64,000 bases of DNA from an uncultured Burkholderiales bacterium (GTDB lineage: Bacteria; Pseudomonadota; Gammaproteobacteria; Burkholderiales; Burkholderiaceae_E): NCBI GenBank assembly GCA_903903975.1, contig CAIVAS010000222.1, positions 48,479-112,478 on the forward strand. Reading direction: 5' to 3'. The notes under the pieces were generated by a model. The model was not told the DNA's origin and searched no databases. It saw nothing but the letters and a program-made list of their open reading frames with translations. This document shows positions 38,457-46,377 of the stretch, in pieces. A program made the position numbers and the translations under genes. The first letter of the stretch is position 1, and each line of letters opens with the position of its first letter.

Positions 38457-38485
38457 TTTATATGATGAACGGCGAAGATCGGCAA
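38457..38485 (-). promoter_or_regulatory. promoter of the H-NOX/kinase operon
   Basis: On the minus strand TTGCCG (38485-38480) and TATAAA (38462-38457) are exactly 17 bases apart. The start of transcription would be near 38450, giving a leader of about 55 bases to ATG 38394 and separating this operon from the GGDEF-EAL gene. Confidence 0.6.
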
Positions 38486-38518
38486 GCGATCCCGGTTATC
38501 TGACTGAGACTGTGTCCG

Positions 38519-38536
38519 GCGGGGCATCGACCCCGC
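38519..38536 (-). terminator. hairpin after the GGDEF-EAL gene
   Basis: GCGGGG and CCCCGC pair over a six-base loop just after the stop at 38541. There is no clear T run. It fits the end of the upstream transcript before the H-NOX promoter. Confidence 0.45.
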
Positions 38537-38540
38537 TCGC

Positions 38541-40280
38541 TTAGTGCTGCGACGCGAGCTTCAGCGCGTCTTCGCGGGTTGAATCATGCAGTGCGTGGCG
38601 CAGGTCGATGAATTGCACGAGGTCCTGCTCGGCCAGGGGACGCGAAATAAAGAAGCCTTGCACTTCATGGCATCCCAGCGTCTTAAGCCATTGCATCTCT
38701 CGGTAAGACTCGACCCCTTCGGCGACGACCCGCAGACCCATGCGGGCGCCCATGTCGATCATCGACTTGACCATCGCCTGATTCTTTTCGTTCGAAGCCA
38801 GTCCGCTGACAAAGGAGCGGTCGATCTTCATTTCGTCGACCGGCAGATGCTGCAGCTGCTTCAGGGTCGAGTAGCCGGTTCCGAAGTCATCGATCGAGAG
38901 TTTGAGTCCGGCGCTCGACAGTTCCGACAGGCTGGCAATCACACTGTCGGTATCTTCGATCAGGCCGCTTTCGGTGACCTCAAGGCATAACTGGCTGGGC
39001 AGGATGCCTTGATCGCGAACCACCTGGTTGACGAAGGTGACAAAGCCTGCCCGTTCGACGTCCTGGGCGGTGATATTGACCGAAACACACATCTCCGGCC
39101 TTCTTGCGCAGAGTGTTTTCGCAAACCTGACGCCCTCGGCGACGACCCACTCGGTGATGCCTTGCATCAGACCGTTCTCCTCGGCCATCGGAATGAACTG
39201 ATCCGGAGACACCATGCCTTTTTTAGGGTGATGCCAACGAATCAGCGCTTCTACGCCTGTGAAGAGGCCGGTTTTCAGGTCGAGCTTGGGCTGATAGACG
39301 AGGAAGAGCTGGCGTTCGGCGATTGCCCGGGACAGATCCGATTGCAGCGACAAGCGTTCACGCGAATCGTTCAATTGGGTCGTGATCTTCGAATCGAGAT
39401 TTGCTTCGAAGAAGAAAGAGGCGGTGCGTTTGCGACTCGAACGCTCGGCGGCCAACTGCGCATGCAGCAGCAGATTGGTCTCGGAATTGGCATCGTCCGG
39501 ATACTGCGCAGCACCCAGTCCGACTTCAATGTCGACGGACTCGCCATCGATCAGCAGAGGGGGTCTGGCCGATTCTGCAATCCGGTTCAGGACTGGCTCG
39601 GCGTGCTCCCGGTCTCCGCGCACGAGAAGGGCGAAACGCTCATCGCCCAGGCGCACGACGATGTCTTCCTTGCGCAACTCGCGCCGCAGGCGACGCGCGA
39701 TCTGGTTGATTGCATCGTTGCTCTGACCGGGGCCAATCATTTCGGCGATCTCCTTGAACCGGCGGATTTCGACGATTGCCACGCAGAAGCGCTCGGCGGA
39801 TTCGGCGTGGGTTTTGATGGCGAGACTGATGCGGTGGCTGAGAACCGTGCGATTGCCAAGTCCTGTGACCGGGTCCTGCAGGGCGGCTTTGAGGATCTGC
39901 TTTTCGCGCTCGACCGCCATCGCGATCAGGCTGCTGGTGTGTACAGCAAGGCAGTCGATCAACTCCAGCACGCCGGCATCGTTTGAGTGCGAGGTGATAT
40001 TCGGACGCGCATGCTCGAGCTCGGACAATATGGCCTCGAGTTTGCGTTTGACCCGGCCAAGGCCTGATTCGAAGACGCGCAGCAGCGTGAGATAGCAGGC
40101 AAAGGCACTCACGCCAAGAATGATCAGCGACGCTGTACCCCAGTGGGTCTGGTGCAGCAAAAAGGCCGCAAGCCCTGTCTGCGCCAGCAGTACAACGCCC
40201 AGCCAGACGAACGGCGCCACCGAGCGCCGGCTGCGCGCGCGTTGTGCCCGTCCTGATTTTTCCGAATTCAGCGAACTCAT
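38541..40280 (-). CDS. membrane GGDEF-EAL protein, c-di-GMP phosphodiesterase with degenerate GGDEF
   Basis: A 579-residue regulator of the second messenger c-di-GMP. Two hydrophobic helices (about residues 24-70) are followed by a GGDEF domain (about 135-290) and an EAL domain (about 315-565). The cyclase signature is RLGDER at 210-215 instead of GG[DE]EF, so synthesis is probably lost. The EAL domain keeps Glu344 in GVEALIRW, the IDDFGTGYSTLKQL loop and DEMKIDRSFV, so it should hydrolyse c-di-GMP. It lies immediately upstream of the H-NOX operon, suggesting a link between NO sensing and biofilm control. Confidence 0.92.
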   Translation of the reverse strand: MSSLNSEKSGRAQRARSRRSVAPFVWLGVVLLAQTGLAAFLLHQTHWGTASLIILGVSAFACYLTLLRVFESGLGRVKRKLEAILSELEHARPNITSHSNDAGVLELIDCLAVHTSSLIAMAVEREKQILKAALQDPVTGLGNRTVLSHRISLAIKTHAESAERFCVAIVEIRRFKEIAEMIGPGQSNDAINQIARRLRRELRKEDIVVRLGDERFALLVRGDREHAEPVLNRIAESARPPLLIDGESVDIEVGLGAAQYPDDANSETNLLLHAQLAAERSSRKRTASFFFEANLDSKITTQLNDSRERLSLQSDLSRAIAERQLFLVYQPKLDLKTGLFTGVEALIRWHHPKKGMVSPDQFIPMAEENGLMQGITEWVVAEGVRFAKTLCARRPEMCVSVNITAQDVERAGFVTFVNQVVRDQGILPSQLCLEVTESGLIEDTDSVIASLSELSSAGLKLSIDDFGTGYSTLKQLQHLPVDEMKIDRSFVSGLASNEKNQAMVKSMIDMGARMGLRVVAEGVESYREMQWLKTLGCHEVQGFFISRPLAEQDLVQFIDLRHALHDSTREDALKLASQH

Positions 40281-40440
40281 GCTCCGCTCTGATGCAAACG
40301 AGATTGCAAACTTGACTGATCAACGTCCATCGTAAAGAGGGTGTCTCGGCCGGTGGTCTTCGAACCTGGCATTCGGCGGCTTTGAGCCTGCAAGCGGTCG
40401 GCAAGCCGCCAAAAAGTCAGCGAAAACTCGCGGTTTTTAC

Positions 40441-40493
40441 TTGACACCTGTGTTTGGTCGGCGTGCTAATATTTTTGGCTTGAAAATCAGGAG
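40441..40493 (+). promoter_or_regulatory. promoter and ribosome site of the CYP153-type gene
   Basis: A consensus TTGACA at 40441-40446 is followed after 20 bases by an extended -10 box TGC-TAATAT (TAATAT 40467-40472). The spacing is longer than ideal, which often marks activator-dependent promoters. AGGAG lies at 40489-40493, eight bases before ATG 40502. Confidence 0.55.
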
Positions 40494-40501
40494 ACGCCGT
40501 C

Positions 40502-41797
40502 ATGAGCTCAGTCCTTGAGACACCTGCCTTTGCCGTGCCGCGTTCGGCCGCAGAATCAGCCGCCGCGCGCGCACTCGTCCAGGCGCTCCCGCTCGAACAG
40601 CTCAATCCTGCCGATGTGCAGGGCTTCGTCGATGACACCGTCGGTTTTACGCTGGAGCGTCTGCGCCGCGAGTCGCCGGTGCATCGCTCGCGCAGCCCGA
40701 TCGAGGGCGTGGGCGACTACTGGTCGGTCACCCGCTACAAAGACATCATGGCGGTCGACACCAACCATGCCGTCTTTTCGTCGGACTGGACCCACGGCGG
40801 CATCACGCTGGTCGATCAGGTCGGCGAGCAGCAGTTGCCGATGTTCATCGCCATGGATCAGCCCAAGCATGACGACCAGCGCAAGGCGGTCAGCCCGATC
40901 GTTGCGCCGAGCAACCTGAACAACTGGAATGACCTGATTCGAGAGCGGACCATCAGTGTGCTCGAGAGCCTGCCGCGCAACGAGACCTTCGACTGGGTCG
41001 ACAAGGTCTCGATCGAGCTCACCACCTTCATGCTCGCGACCCTCTTCGATTTTCCGCTCGAAGACCGGCGCCTGCTCACCTTCTGGTCGGACATTGCCAC
41101 CGCCAACAAGGCGACCAACCCTGACGCGCCCGAGCCGGAGGTTCGCATGGCCGAGCTTCGCAATATGCTCGGCTATTTCATGCGTCTGTGGAACGAGCGG
41201 GTCAACGCACCGCCCAAGACCGACCTGATCTCGATGCTGGCCCACAGTCCGGCCACCCGCAACATGGGCCCCCAGGAATTCATGGGCAACCTCGTGCTGC
41301 TGATCGTGGGCGGCAACGACACCACCCGCAACTCCATGACCGGCGGATTGCTCGCCCTGCATCAATTCCCGCAAGAGATGGCCAAGCTGCGCGCCAATCC
41401 GGCCCTGATCGACAGCCTGGTGCCCGAGATCATCCGCTGGCAGACCCCGCTGGCCTATATGCGACGCACTGCGTTGCAGGACACCGAGCTCGCCGGCCAG
41501 CAGATCCGCAAGGGCGACAAGCTTGCGATGTGGTACCTGTCGGGCAACCGAGACGATGCGGCAATTGCCGAGCCCGATCGCTTCATCGTCGATCGCGAGC
41601 GGCCGCGCCAGCATCTGTCCTTCGGTTTTGGCATTCATCGTTGTGTCGGCAATCGGCTGGCCGAGTTGCAGCTCAAGATCCTCTGGGAGGAGCTGCTTGC
41701 GCGCTTTCCGGTCATCGAAGTGGTGGGTGAGCCGACACGGGTTCGGTCTCCCTTTGTGCGTGGGTTTACCAAGCTGCCTGTTCGCATCCCCGGATGA
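40502..41797 (+). CDS. cytochrome P450, CYP153-type terminal alkane hydroxylase
   Basis: It would hydroxylate the terminal carbon of medium-chain alkanes or fatty compounds. The 431-residue soluble P450 has the I-helix GGNDTT (270-275, where the oxygen-activating acid is Asp with a preceding Asn), ExxR at Glu309-Arg312 and heme ligand Cys381 in FGFGIHRCVGNRLAE. Long stretches agree with CYP153A enzymes: YWSVTRYKDIMAVDTN, LPMFIAMDQPKHDDQRK, LLIVGGNDTTRNSMTGG. CYP153 needs a ferredoxin and ferredoxin reductase, which are usually adjacent but are missing here. It has its own promoter and is followed after 14 bases by an MBL-fold gene. Confidence 0.92.
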   Translation: MSSVLETPAFAVPRSAAESAAARALVQALPLEQLNPADVQGFVDDTVGFTLERLRRESPVHRSRSPIEGVGDYWSVTRYKDIMAVDTNHAVFSSDWTHGGITLVDQVGEQQLPMFIAMDQPKHDDQRKAVSPIVAPSNLNNWNDLIRERTISVLESLPRNETFDWVDKVSIELTTFMLATLFDFPLEDRRLLTFWSDIATANKATNPDAPEPEVRMAELRNMLGYFMRLWNERVNAPPKTDLISMLAHSPATRNMGPQEFMGNLVLLIVGGNDTTRNSMTGGLLALHQFPQEMAKLRANPALIDSLVPEIIRWQTPLAYMRRTALQDTELAGQQIRKGDKLAMWYLSGNRDDAAIAEPDRFIVDRERPRQHLSFGFGIHRCVGNRLAELQLKILWEELLARFPVIEVVGEPTRVRSPFVRGFTKLPVRIPG

Positions 41798-41811
41798 ATT
41801 GAGCTGCCCGC

Positions 41812-42633
41812 ATGCAGGTCATCATCCTCGGCAGCGGCTCGCCGCTGGTGACACCCGACCGCGCCGGCCCGTCGACGCTGGTGCGCATCGGCAAGACCGA
41901 CCTGCTCTTTGACTGCGGCCGCGCGGTGCTGATGCGGGGCGCAGCGGTCGGCATGAATGCGCGCGACCTCACGGCGCTTTTCGTGACGCATATGCACAGC
42001 GATCACACCACCGACTACAACGACGTGATCACCACCCGCTGGATTTCGAGCCCGCAGTCGAACCCGCTCGTGGCCTACGGGCCGGCCGGATTCAAACGGT
42101 TCACCGAAGCCACGCTGGCGATGCTCGACACTGACGTGCACTACCGGATGTCGCACCACGATGATCTCAATGAGGCCCCGCAGGTCTCGGTGCATGAAGT
42201 CGCCCCCGGGCTGGTCTTCGAGTCCGAAGGCATTCTGGTGACGGCCGAGCCGACCGACCACAGCCCGGTTCATCCGACCATGGGCTTTCGCATCGAGGCG
42301 CAGGGCAAGGTGGTCGCCATTGCTGGTGACACCGTGCCCTGTGAAGGGTTGAGCCGGCTTTGCCGCGGTGCCGATGTCTATGTCCAGACCGTCATCCGCC
42401 GCGACATCATCGAGAAGGCGCCTTTCAAGCGCTTTCGAGACGTGCTCGATTACCACTCCGACGTCGCCCAGGCCGGCAAGACTGCCGCCGACTGCGGCGT
42501 GCGAACGCTCGTGCTCAACCATCCGGTGCCGGCGCCACAGCCCGGCTCCGAGCCGCAGTGGATTGCCCTGGCCAAGGCTCATTTCGCTGGCGAAGTGCTG
42601 CTCGCCACCGACCTTCTGACGGTCGACGCCTGA
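41812..42633 (+). CDS. MBL-fold hydrolase, ribonuclease Z-like
   Basis: A 273-residue cytoplasmic metallo-beta-lactamase-fold protein. QVIILGSGSPLVTPDRAGPSTLV at the start is RNase Z/ElaC-like. Metal motifs are FVTHMHSDHTTDYND (HxHxDH, about residues 58-65), TDHSPVHPTMGFRIEA, VAIAGDTVPCEG and LVLNHPVPAP. It lacks the exosite of true tRNase Z and is probably a hydrolase of a small ester or lactone. It follows the CYP153 gene, and could act on its product, but that is conjecture. Confidence 0.85.
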   Translation: MQVIILGSGSPLVTPDRAGPSTLVRIGKTDLLFDCGRAVLMRGAAVGMNARDLTALFVTHMHSDHTTDYNDVITTRWISSPQSNPLVAYGPAGFKRFTEATLAMLDTDVHYRMSHHDDLNEAPQVSVHEVAPGLVFESEGILVTAEPTDHSPVHPTMGFRIEAQGKVVAIAGDTVPCEGLSRLCRGADVYVQTVIRRDIIEKAPFKRFRDVLDYHSDVAQAGKTAADCGVRTLVLNHPVPAPQPGSEPQWIALAKAHFAGEVLLATDLLTVDA

Positions 42634-42664
42634 GTCTTTCTGGCGAATGCCCCAGAATGACGGG

Positions 42665-43510
42665 ATGAAAACACCTAAGCGACTTCAATCGCTGCTCGAC
42701 GAAGGGCTGATCGACACTGTCGTCAGGCAGCTGATGAGCGGCAAGGAAGCGACGGTCTATGTGGTGCGCTGCGCAGGCGAAACCCTGTGCGCCAAGATCT
42801 ACAAGGACGCCACCCAGCGCAGCTTCCGGCAGGCGGTCGACTACACCGAGAACCGCAAGGTCAAGAACAGCCGTCAGGCGCGGGCTATGGCGAAGGGCTC
42901 GCGCTTCGGGCGCGAATCTCAGGAGGCGGCCTGGCGAAGTGCCGAGGTCGATGCGCTCTACCGGCTGGCCGCAGCGGGCGTGCGCGTGCCGGCGCCACGC
43001 AATTTCTATGAAGGCGTCCTGCTCATGGAGCTGGTCACCGACGAGCATGGCGATGCCGCACCGCGACTCAATGATGTGATCTTCACGCCGGAAGATTCGG
43101 TGGTCTATCACGGCGGTCTGATCGGCGAGGTGGTCCGCATGCTATGCGCCGGCATCGTTCACGGCGATCTCTCCGAATTCAACATTCTGCTGGCGGCCGA
43201 CGGGCCGGTGATCATCGATCTGCCGCAGGCGGTCGATGCTGCGGGCAACAATCACGCCAATCGCATGCTGCTGCGCGATGTTGAAAATCTGCGCGATTTT
43301 TTCGGTCGCTTCGAGCCGTCGCTGCTCGCCACCGACTACGGCAACGAGATCTGGGATCTTTATGCGCGTGGCCTGCTCACGCCCGAATCACCGCTCACCG
43401 GCCGCTTCGAGCATCGCACCGGGCCGGTCGATGTGCGCGATGTCATCGCGGTGATCGAAGATGCGCAAGTCCAGGAGGCGGCAAGACTGGCGCGAATCAC
43501 GTCGACCTGA
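42665..43510 (+). CDS. RIO-type serine protein kinase
   Basis: A 281-residue atypical protein kinase. LMSGKEATVYVVRC is the nucleotide loop, CAKIYKD carries the catalytic Lys, VHGDLSEFNIL the catalytic Asp and Asn, and IIDLPQAVDA the metal-binding Asp. The RQAVDYTENRKVKNSRQARAMAKGS segment is the RIO flexible-loop region. It resembles the PA4780-type kinase of Pseudomonas. The start at 42665 (MKTPKRLQ) matches that family; an in-frame ATG 18 bases upstream is possible. It lies 59 bases before the J-domain gene on the same strand. Confidence 0.88.
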   Translation: MKTPKRLQSLLDEGLIDTVVRQLMSGKEATVYVVRCAGETLCAKIYKDATQRSFRQAVDYTENRKVKNSRQARAMAKGSRFGRESQEAAWRSAEVDALYRLAAAGVRVPAPRNFYEGVLLMELVTDEHGDAAPRLNDVIFTPEDSVVYHGGLIGEVVRMLCAGIVHGDLSEFNILLAADGPVIIDLPQAVDAAGNNHANRMLLRDVENLRDFFGRFEPSLLATDYGNEIWDLYARGLLTPESPLTGRFEHRTGPVDVRDVIAVIEDAQVQEAARLARITST

Positions 43511-43569
43511 GACCGGCGCGCGAAACCCCGGTGCGATGCACCAGACTTTCTGTACATCGAGGCAAACCC

Positions 43570-43857
43570 ATGCTCGAATCAAGCAGTGATCCGTACGACA
43601 TCCTCGGTGTGCCGTCGAGTGCCAGCACGGCCGATATCAAGCTCGCCTTTCGAAAAAAAGCGTCTTTTTTTCACCCCGATCGCAATCCGGATGCCGATGC
43701 CGCGGCGCGTTTTCGCGACGCGCAGCAGGCCTACGAACTGCTGATTGACGAGGATCGGCGCCGGGCGCATGACCAGAAACGACGCAAGCATCTTCTCGAG
43801 AATCCGCTCGAGACGGCGCGCGCCATGTTCCAGACCTATCTCGAGCAGATCCGATGA
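43570..43857 (+). CDS. small J-domain (DnaJ-like) co-chaperone
   Basis: A 95-residue protein that is little more than a J domain: DPYDILGVPSSASTADIKLAFRKKAS, then the invariant HPD in FFHPDRNPDADAA, and FRDAQQAYELLIDEDRRRAHDQ. J domains stimulate Hsp70 ATPase and recruit it to a client. A basic helix follows (KRRKHLL), then an amphipathic tail (ETARAMFQTYLEQIR). No client-binding or zinc domain is present, so the specificity may come from the three coupled genes after it. The stop overlaps the next start by four bases. Confidence 0.92.
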   Translation: MLESSSDPYDILGVPSSASTADIKLAFRKKASFFHPDRNPDADAAARFRDAQQAYELLIDEDRRRAHDQKRRKHLLENPLETARAMFQTYLEQIR

Positions 43858-44405
43858 AACTTTCCGACTATTTCTTTGAGCTCGATGAAAGCTATCGAGC
43901 CGACCTCGATGACCTGCGCTTCGATTCCGACGGCCGCGATGTCCTGCAGTCCAGGCTCAAGGACAAGCGCAGTCAGCTGTCGGCGCTCCTGCCGATGATC
44001 GGATTCGACCCGGTGCTGGTGGCGCCGGTTTTTCACGGTGCCTTTGAATTTCCGGCGGGCGGCCATCAGTGCGTCGGCGATCTGCTGGGTCAGTCGCCCG
44101 GTGAATTCTCGCCGTGGCAGGATGTGGCGGCAGCCGTAACGGTGGCTGCCTGGGCGCAGCCGCTGGTCAAGACCGTGCTGGCCAATGCCCATGGCGAGGA
44201 TTTTCTGGCGACCGTCGTGGCGCTTGAATTTGCGCTCTCGCGTCGCCTCGGGCCGCGCAGCGAGCAGGCTGCCGATGACGGCGATGATCGGGAAGAGGGC
44301 GATGATCGCGAAGACGGCGATGATCGCGAAGACGGCGATGAGGACGAACAGCTGAGCGAGGATTATCTCGAGCAGCAGGGCTTTGACCGCAGGAGCAGCG
44401 AATGA
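43854..44405 (+). CDS. unknown protein 1 of the J-domain cluster, acidic repeat tail
   Basis: A 183-residue soluble protein I cannot assign. The first 135 residues are mainly helical (MKLSDYFFELDESYRADLDDL, a hydrophobic centre around VAAAVTVAAWAQPLVKTVLA that is too short and polar for a clear membrane span). Residues 137-160 are an acidic tandem repeat of GDDRED. The gene overlaps both neighbours by four bases (ATGA), so it is translated with the J protein. An acidic tail suggests contact with a basic partner. Confidence 0.75.
   Translation: MKLSDYFFELDESYRADLDDLRFDSDGRDVLQSRLKDKRSQLSALLPMIGFDPVLVAPVFHGAFEFPAGGHQCVGDLLGQSPGEFSPWQDVAAAVTVAAWAQPLVKTVLANAHGEDFLATVVALEFALSRRLGPRSEQAADDGDDREEGDDREDGDDREDGDEDEQLSEDYLEQQGFDRRSSE
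44280..44350 (+). repeat. 18-base tandem repeat encoding GDDRED
   Basis: Three head-to-tail copies of GGCGATGATCGCGAAGAC (44280-44297 with two substitutions, 44298-44315, 44316-44333) are followed by a decayed partial copy. The unit length is a multiple of three, so copy-number change keeps the frame. Confidence 0.9.
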
Positions 44406-45124
44406 CGCATGCGATCGTGAGCACGGTGTCGAGCCTGGTCTACGAGGGCAATATCGACAGCGCCGAGCGGGCACTGGCCACGGTGGCCGATGCCGAGGGC
44501 GATTACGCGCTGGCCAAGGTGATCGACGAGATGCCCTCGCGCGATGTGGTGGCCATCCTGCGCGAGCACGACAGTTCGCGCAGCTCGATCATCAGCGAGC
44601 TGATCTCGCCCAAGGCGTTTCTCGCCGCAGTGGTGCTGGAGCGTGAATATCGTGAGCGCAACCACGAGTCACTGAAGGGCATGATCAATTCGGTGGTCTT
44701 TGCCGACGAAGACCGCACCGATGAATTCATCGAATCGCTGGGCAGCACCGCCGATGGCGTGAGCGCACTGGCCGATTATTTTGTCGAACGCCATGAAGAG
44801 GTGGAGTACTTCTTTCGCAATGGCACCTATTCCCAGCTCGAGGGCGACGAGTCGGCGGGCATTCCGACCTCCAATGGCGATCTCGACCTTGGCGATCCGG
44901 GCGACTACCAGCGCGGTGAGATCGTCGCGCTGCGCGAGGTGCAGGACCAGGATTGGCGCGAGCTGTCCTGGCGGCTGCGCTGCGAACACTACGAAATTTT
45001 TCGCGAAGTCCTCGAGGTGCTGCGAGCGCGGCATCAGCGCTCGCTCGAGGTGCCGGTCGCGCTCCCTAAGTCGGCGCAGGCGCAGGCACTGGACGACGAC
45101 GATGATGAGGATGACGTGCTGTGA
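44402..45124 (+). CDS. unknown protein 2 of the J-domain cluster
   Basis: A 240-residue, mostly helical soluble protein. The N-terminal 85 residues contain repeated short helices (ALATVADAEGDYALAKVIDEMPSRDVVAILREH) that loosely resemble the helical N-domain of MgtE-type proteins; this is a weak resemblance. The middle is rich in Glu and Arg, and the last ten residues are acidic (DDDDDED). It overlaps the genes before and after it by four bases each. No catalytic motif is visible. Confidence 0.75.
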   Translation: MTHAIVSTVSSLVYEGNIDSAERALATVADAEGDYALAKVIDEMPSRDVVAILREHDSSRSSIISELISPKAFLAAVVLEREYRERNHESLKGMINSVVFADEDRTDEFIESLGSTADGVSALADYFVERHEEVEYFFRNGTYSQLEGDESAGIPTSNGDLDLGDPGDYQRGEIVALREVQDQDWRELSWRLRCEHYEIFREVLEVLRARHQRSLEVPVALPKSAQAQALDDDDDEDDVL

Positions 45125-46341
45125 ACTGGGTCGCACATCGGGATTCCCGCTCACTCTTTGAGCGCGCGTGGCTGCACGGTATTGGCTCGGGCATCATCAC
45201 CCCTGAAAATCAGGAGGCGGTCAGCCGCGAAGGCACGCGCGCGATCCGCAAGATCGCCAGCGTCCTCGGCTCCGAAAACCTGCGCGCCGATCTCGAGCGC
45301 GCGATGCGCAGCATGCTCGGGCTGGTCAATCTGCATCTCGAGAAGATCAGCCAGGGCGACATCCGGCTGGCAGCCCGCTCGATTGCCGACAACGGGCTGC
45401 TCTTTCATACCCGTGGCGCCTCGAATGACATCAAGCGGATTCTGGCGACCCGCGACGGCGTCGAGCTCGAGGACATCGACCCGGAACAGAAGCAGCAGTA
45501 CGAAGAAGCGGTCGTCTCGTCGTGGGCGCAGTATTCGTTTACCGACTTCATGCAGCAGTATGAGGACGCCGAGCGGGTGCGCCGCAGGCGTGATGCCGCC
45601 GGCGCGATTGCGCAGGCCCTGCAGGGCGAGGCGCCCGATACCGACTTCGAGCCCGAGCAGATCATCATGACCGCGCTGCTGATCATGGTCTACACGCGAA
45701 AGATGACCTGGATTGCGAATCAGCAGGGCCTGGAAAAACTGATCGAAGCGATTCGCAAGTCACCGCGCAAGCTCGCTGCGCCGCCCGAGGGCCTGCCCGA
45801 ACGGTATCGCGCAGTGATCGAGGCGGTCTGGGCTGAACGCGCACCGGCGCTCAAAGCGGTGATTGTCGATTCGGCAACCCCTTTGCATGTGCTGGTCGCG
45901 GGTGACCCGTCGGTCAACCGGCTCCATGAATTGCTGGTGATGCCCGAAAACGCGCTGGCCGATGTCGACGATCACGACGACCGCACCACCTCGCACTGGA
46001 AAAAGCTCACCGGCGGCACCAGCGACGAAGCGCGCCTGCTGGTCATCATGCTGCAGGGCGTGCTCGGGGTGACCGACAAGCCGCCTTTCAGCCAGCGAAC
46101 CGCAAAGCGCCTGCTCGATACCGTGCTCATCAAGCGGCCAGACGATCGGCTCATCGCCGACTGGCTCGAGGCCAATGCGCCGCATCAGAATCAGTCGGGT
46201 CTGTTCGAACTCTGGAACGATTTCTGGGACGAGCGCGAGTCGACCCTGCATGAGGATGCCGGCAGCGACGATTACCAGTCCTTTGCGACAACCTGGCTGC
46301 CGATGCAGGCGCCGCGCAAGAAGCCGGCGGCCAAGTCTTAG
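45121..46341 (+). CDS. unknown protein 3 of the J-domain cluster
   Basis: A 406-residue protein, the largest of the set, starting at GTG inside the preceding stop (GTGA overlap). It is helical throughout, with no signal peptide or certain membrane span, except one hydrophobic stretch (IIMTALLIMVYTRKM, about residues 180-194). Other parts that look conserved are FERAWLHGIGSGIITPENQ at the start and LIADWLEANAPHQNQ near the end. The C-terminus is basic (PRKKPAAKS), opposite in charge to the acidic tails of proteins 1 and 2. I do not recognise a family. Confidence 0.75.
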   Translation: MNWVAHRDSRSLFERAWLHGIGSGIITPENQEAVSREGTRAIRKIASVLGSENLRADLERAMRSMLGLVNLHLEKISQGDIRLAARSIADNGLLFHTRGASNDIKRILATRDGVELEDIDPEQKQQYEEAVVSSWAQYSFTDFMQQYEDAERVRRRRDAAGAIAQALQGEAPDTDFEPEQIIMTALLIMVYTRKMTWIANQQGLEKLIEAIRKSPRKLAAPPEGLPERYRAVIEAVWAERAPALKAVIVDSATPLHVLVAGDPSVNRLHELLVMPENALADVDDHDDRTTSHWKKLTGGTSDEARLLVIMLQGVLGVTDKPPFSQRTAKRLLDTVLIKRPDDRLIADWLEANAPHQNQSGLFELWNDFWDERESTLHEDAGSDDYQSFATTWLPMQAPRKKPAAKS

Positions 46342-46377
46342 GCCGGGGCGCGGCGCACTGTTTCACCTCGATTGACC

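Noticed and set aside
40300..40330. FNR-like TTGA-N4-TCAA upstream of the GGDEF-EAL gene
   Set aside because: FNR sites need TTGAT-N4-ATCAA (TTGA-N6-TCAA core); the spacing here is two bases too short.
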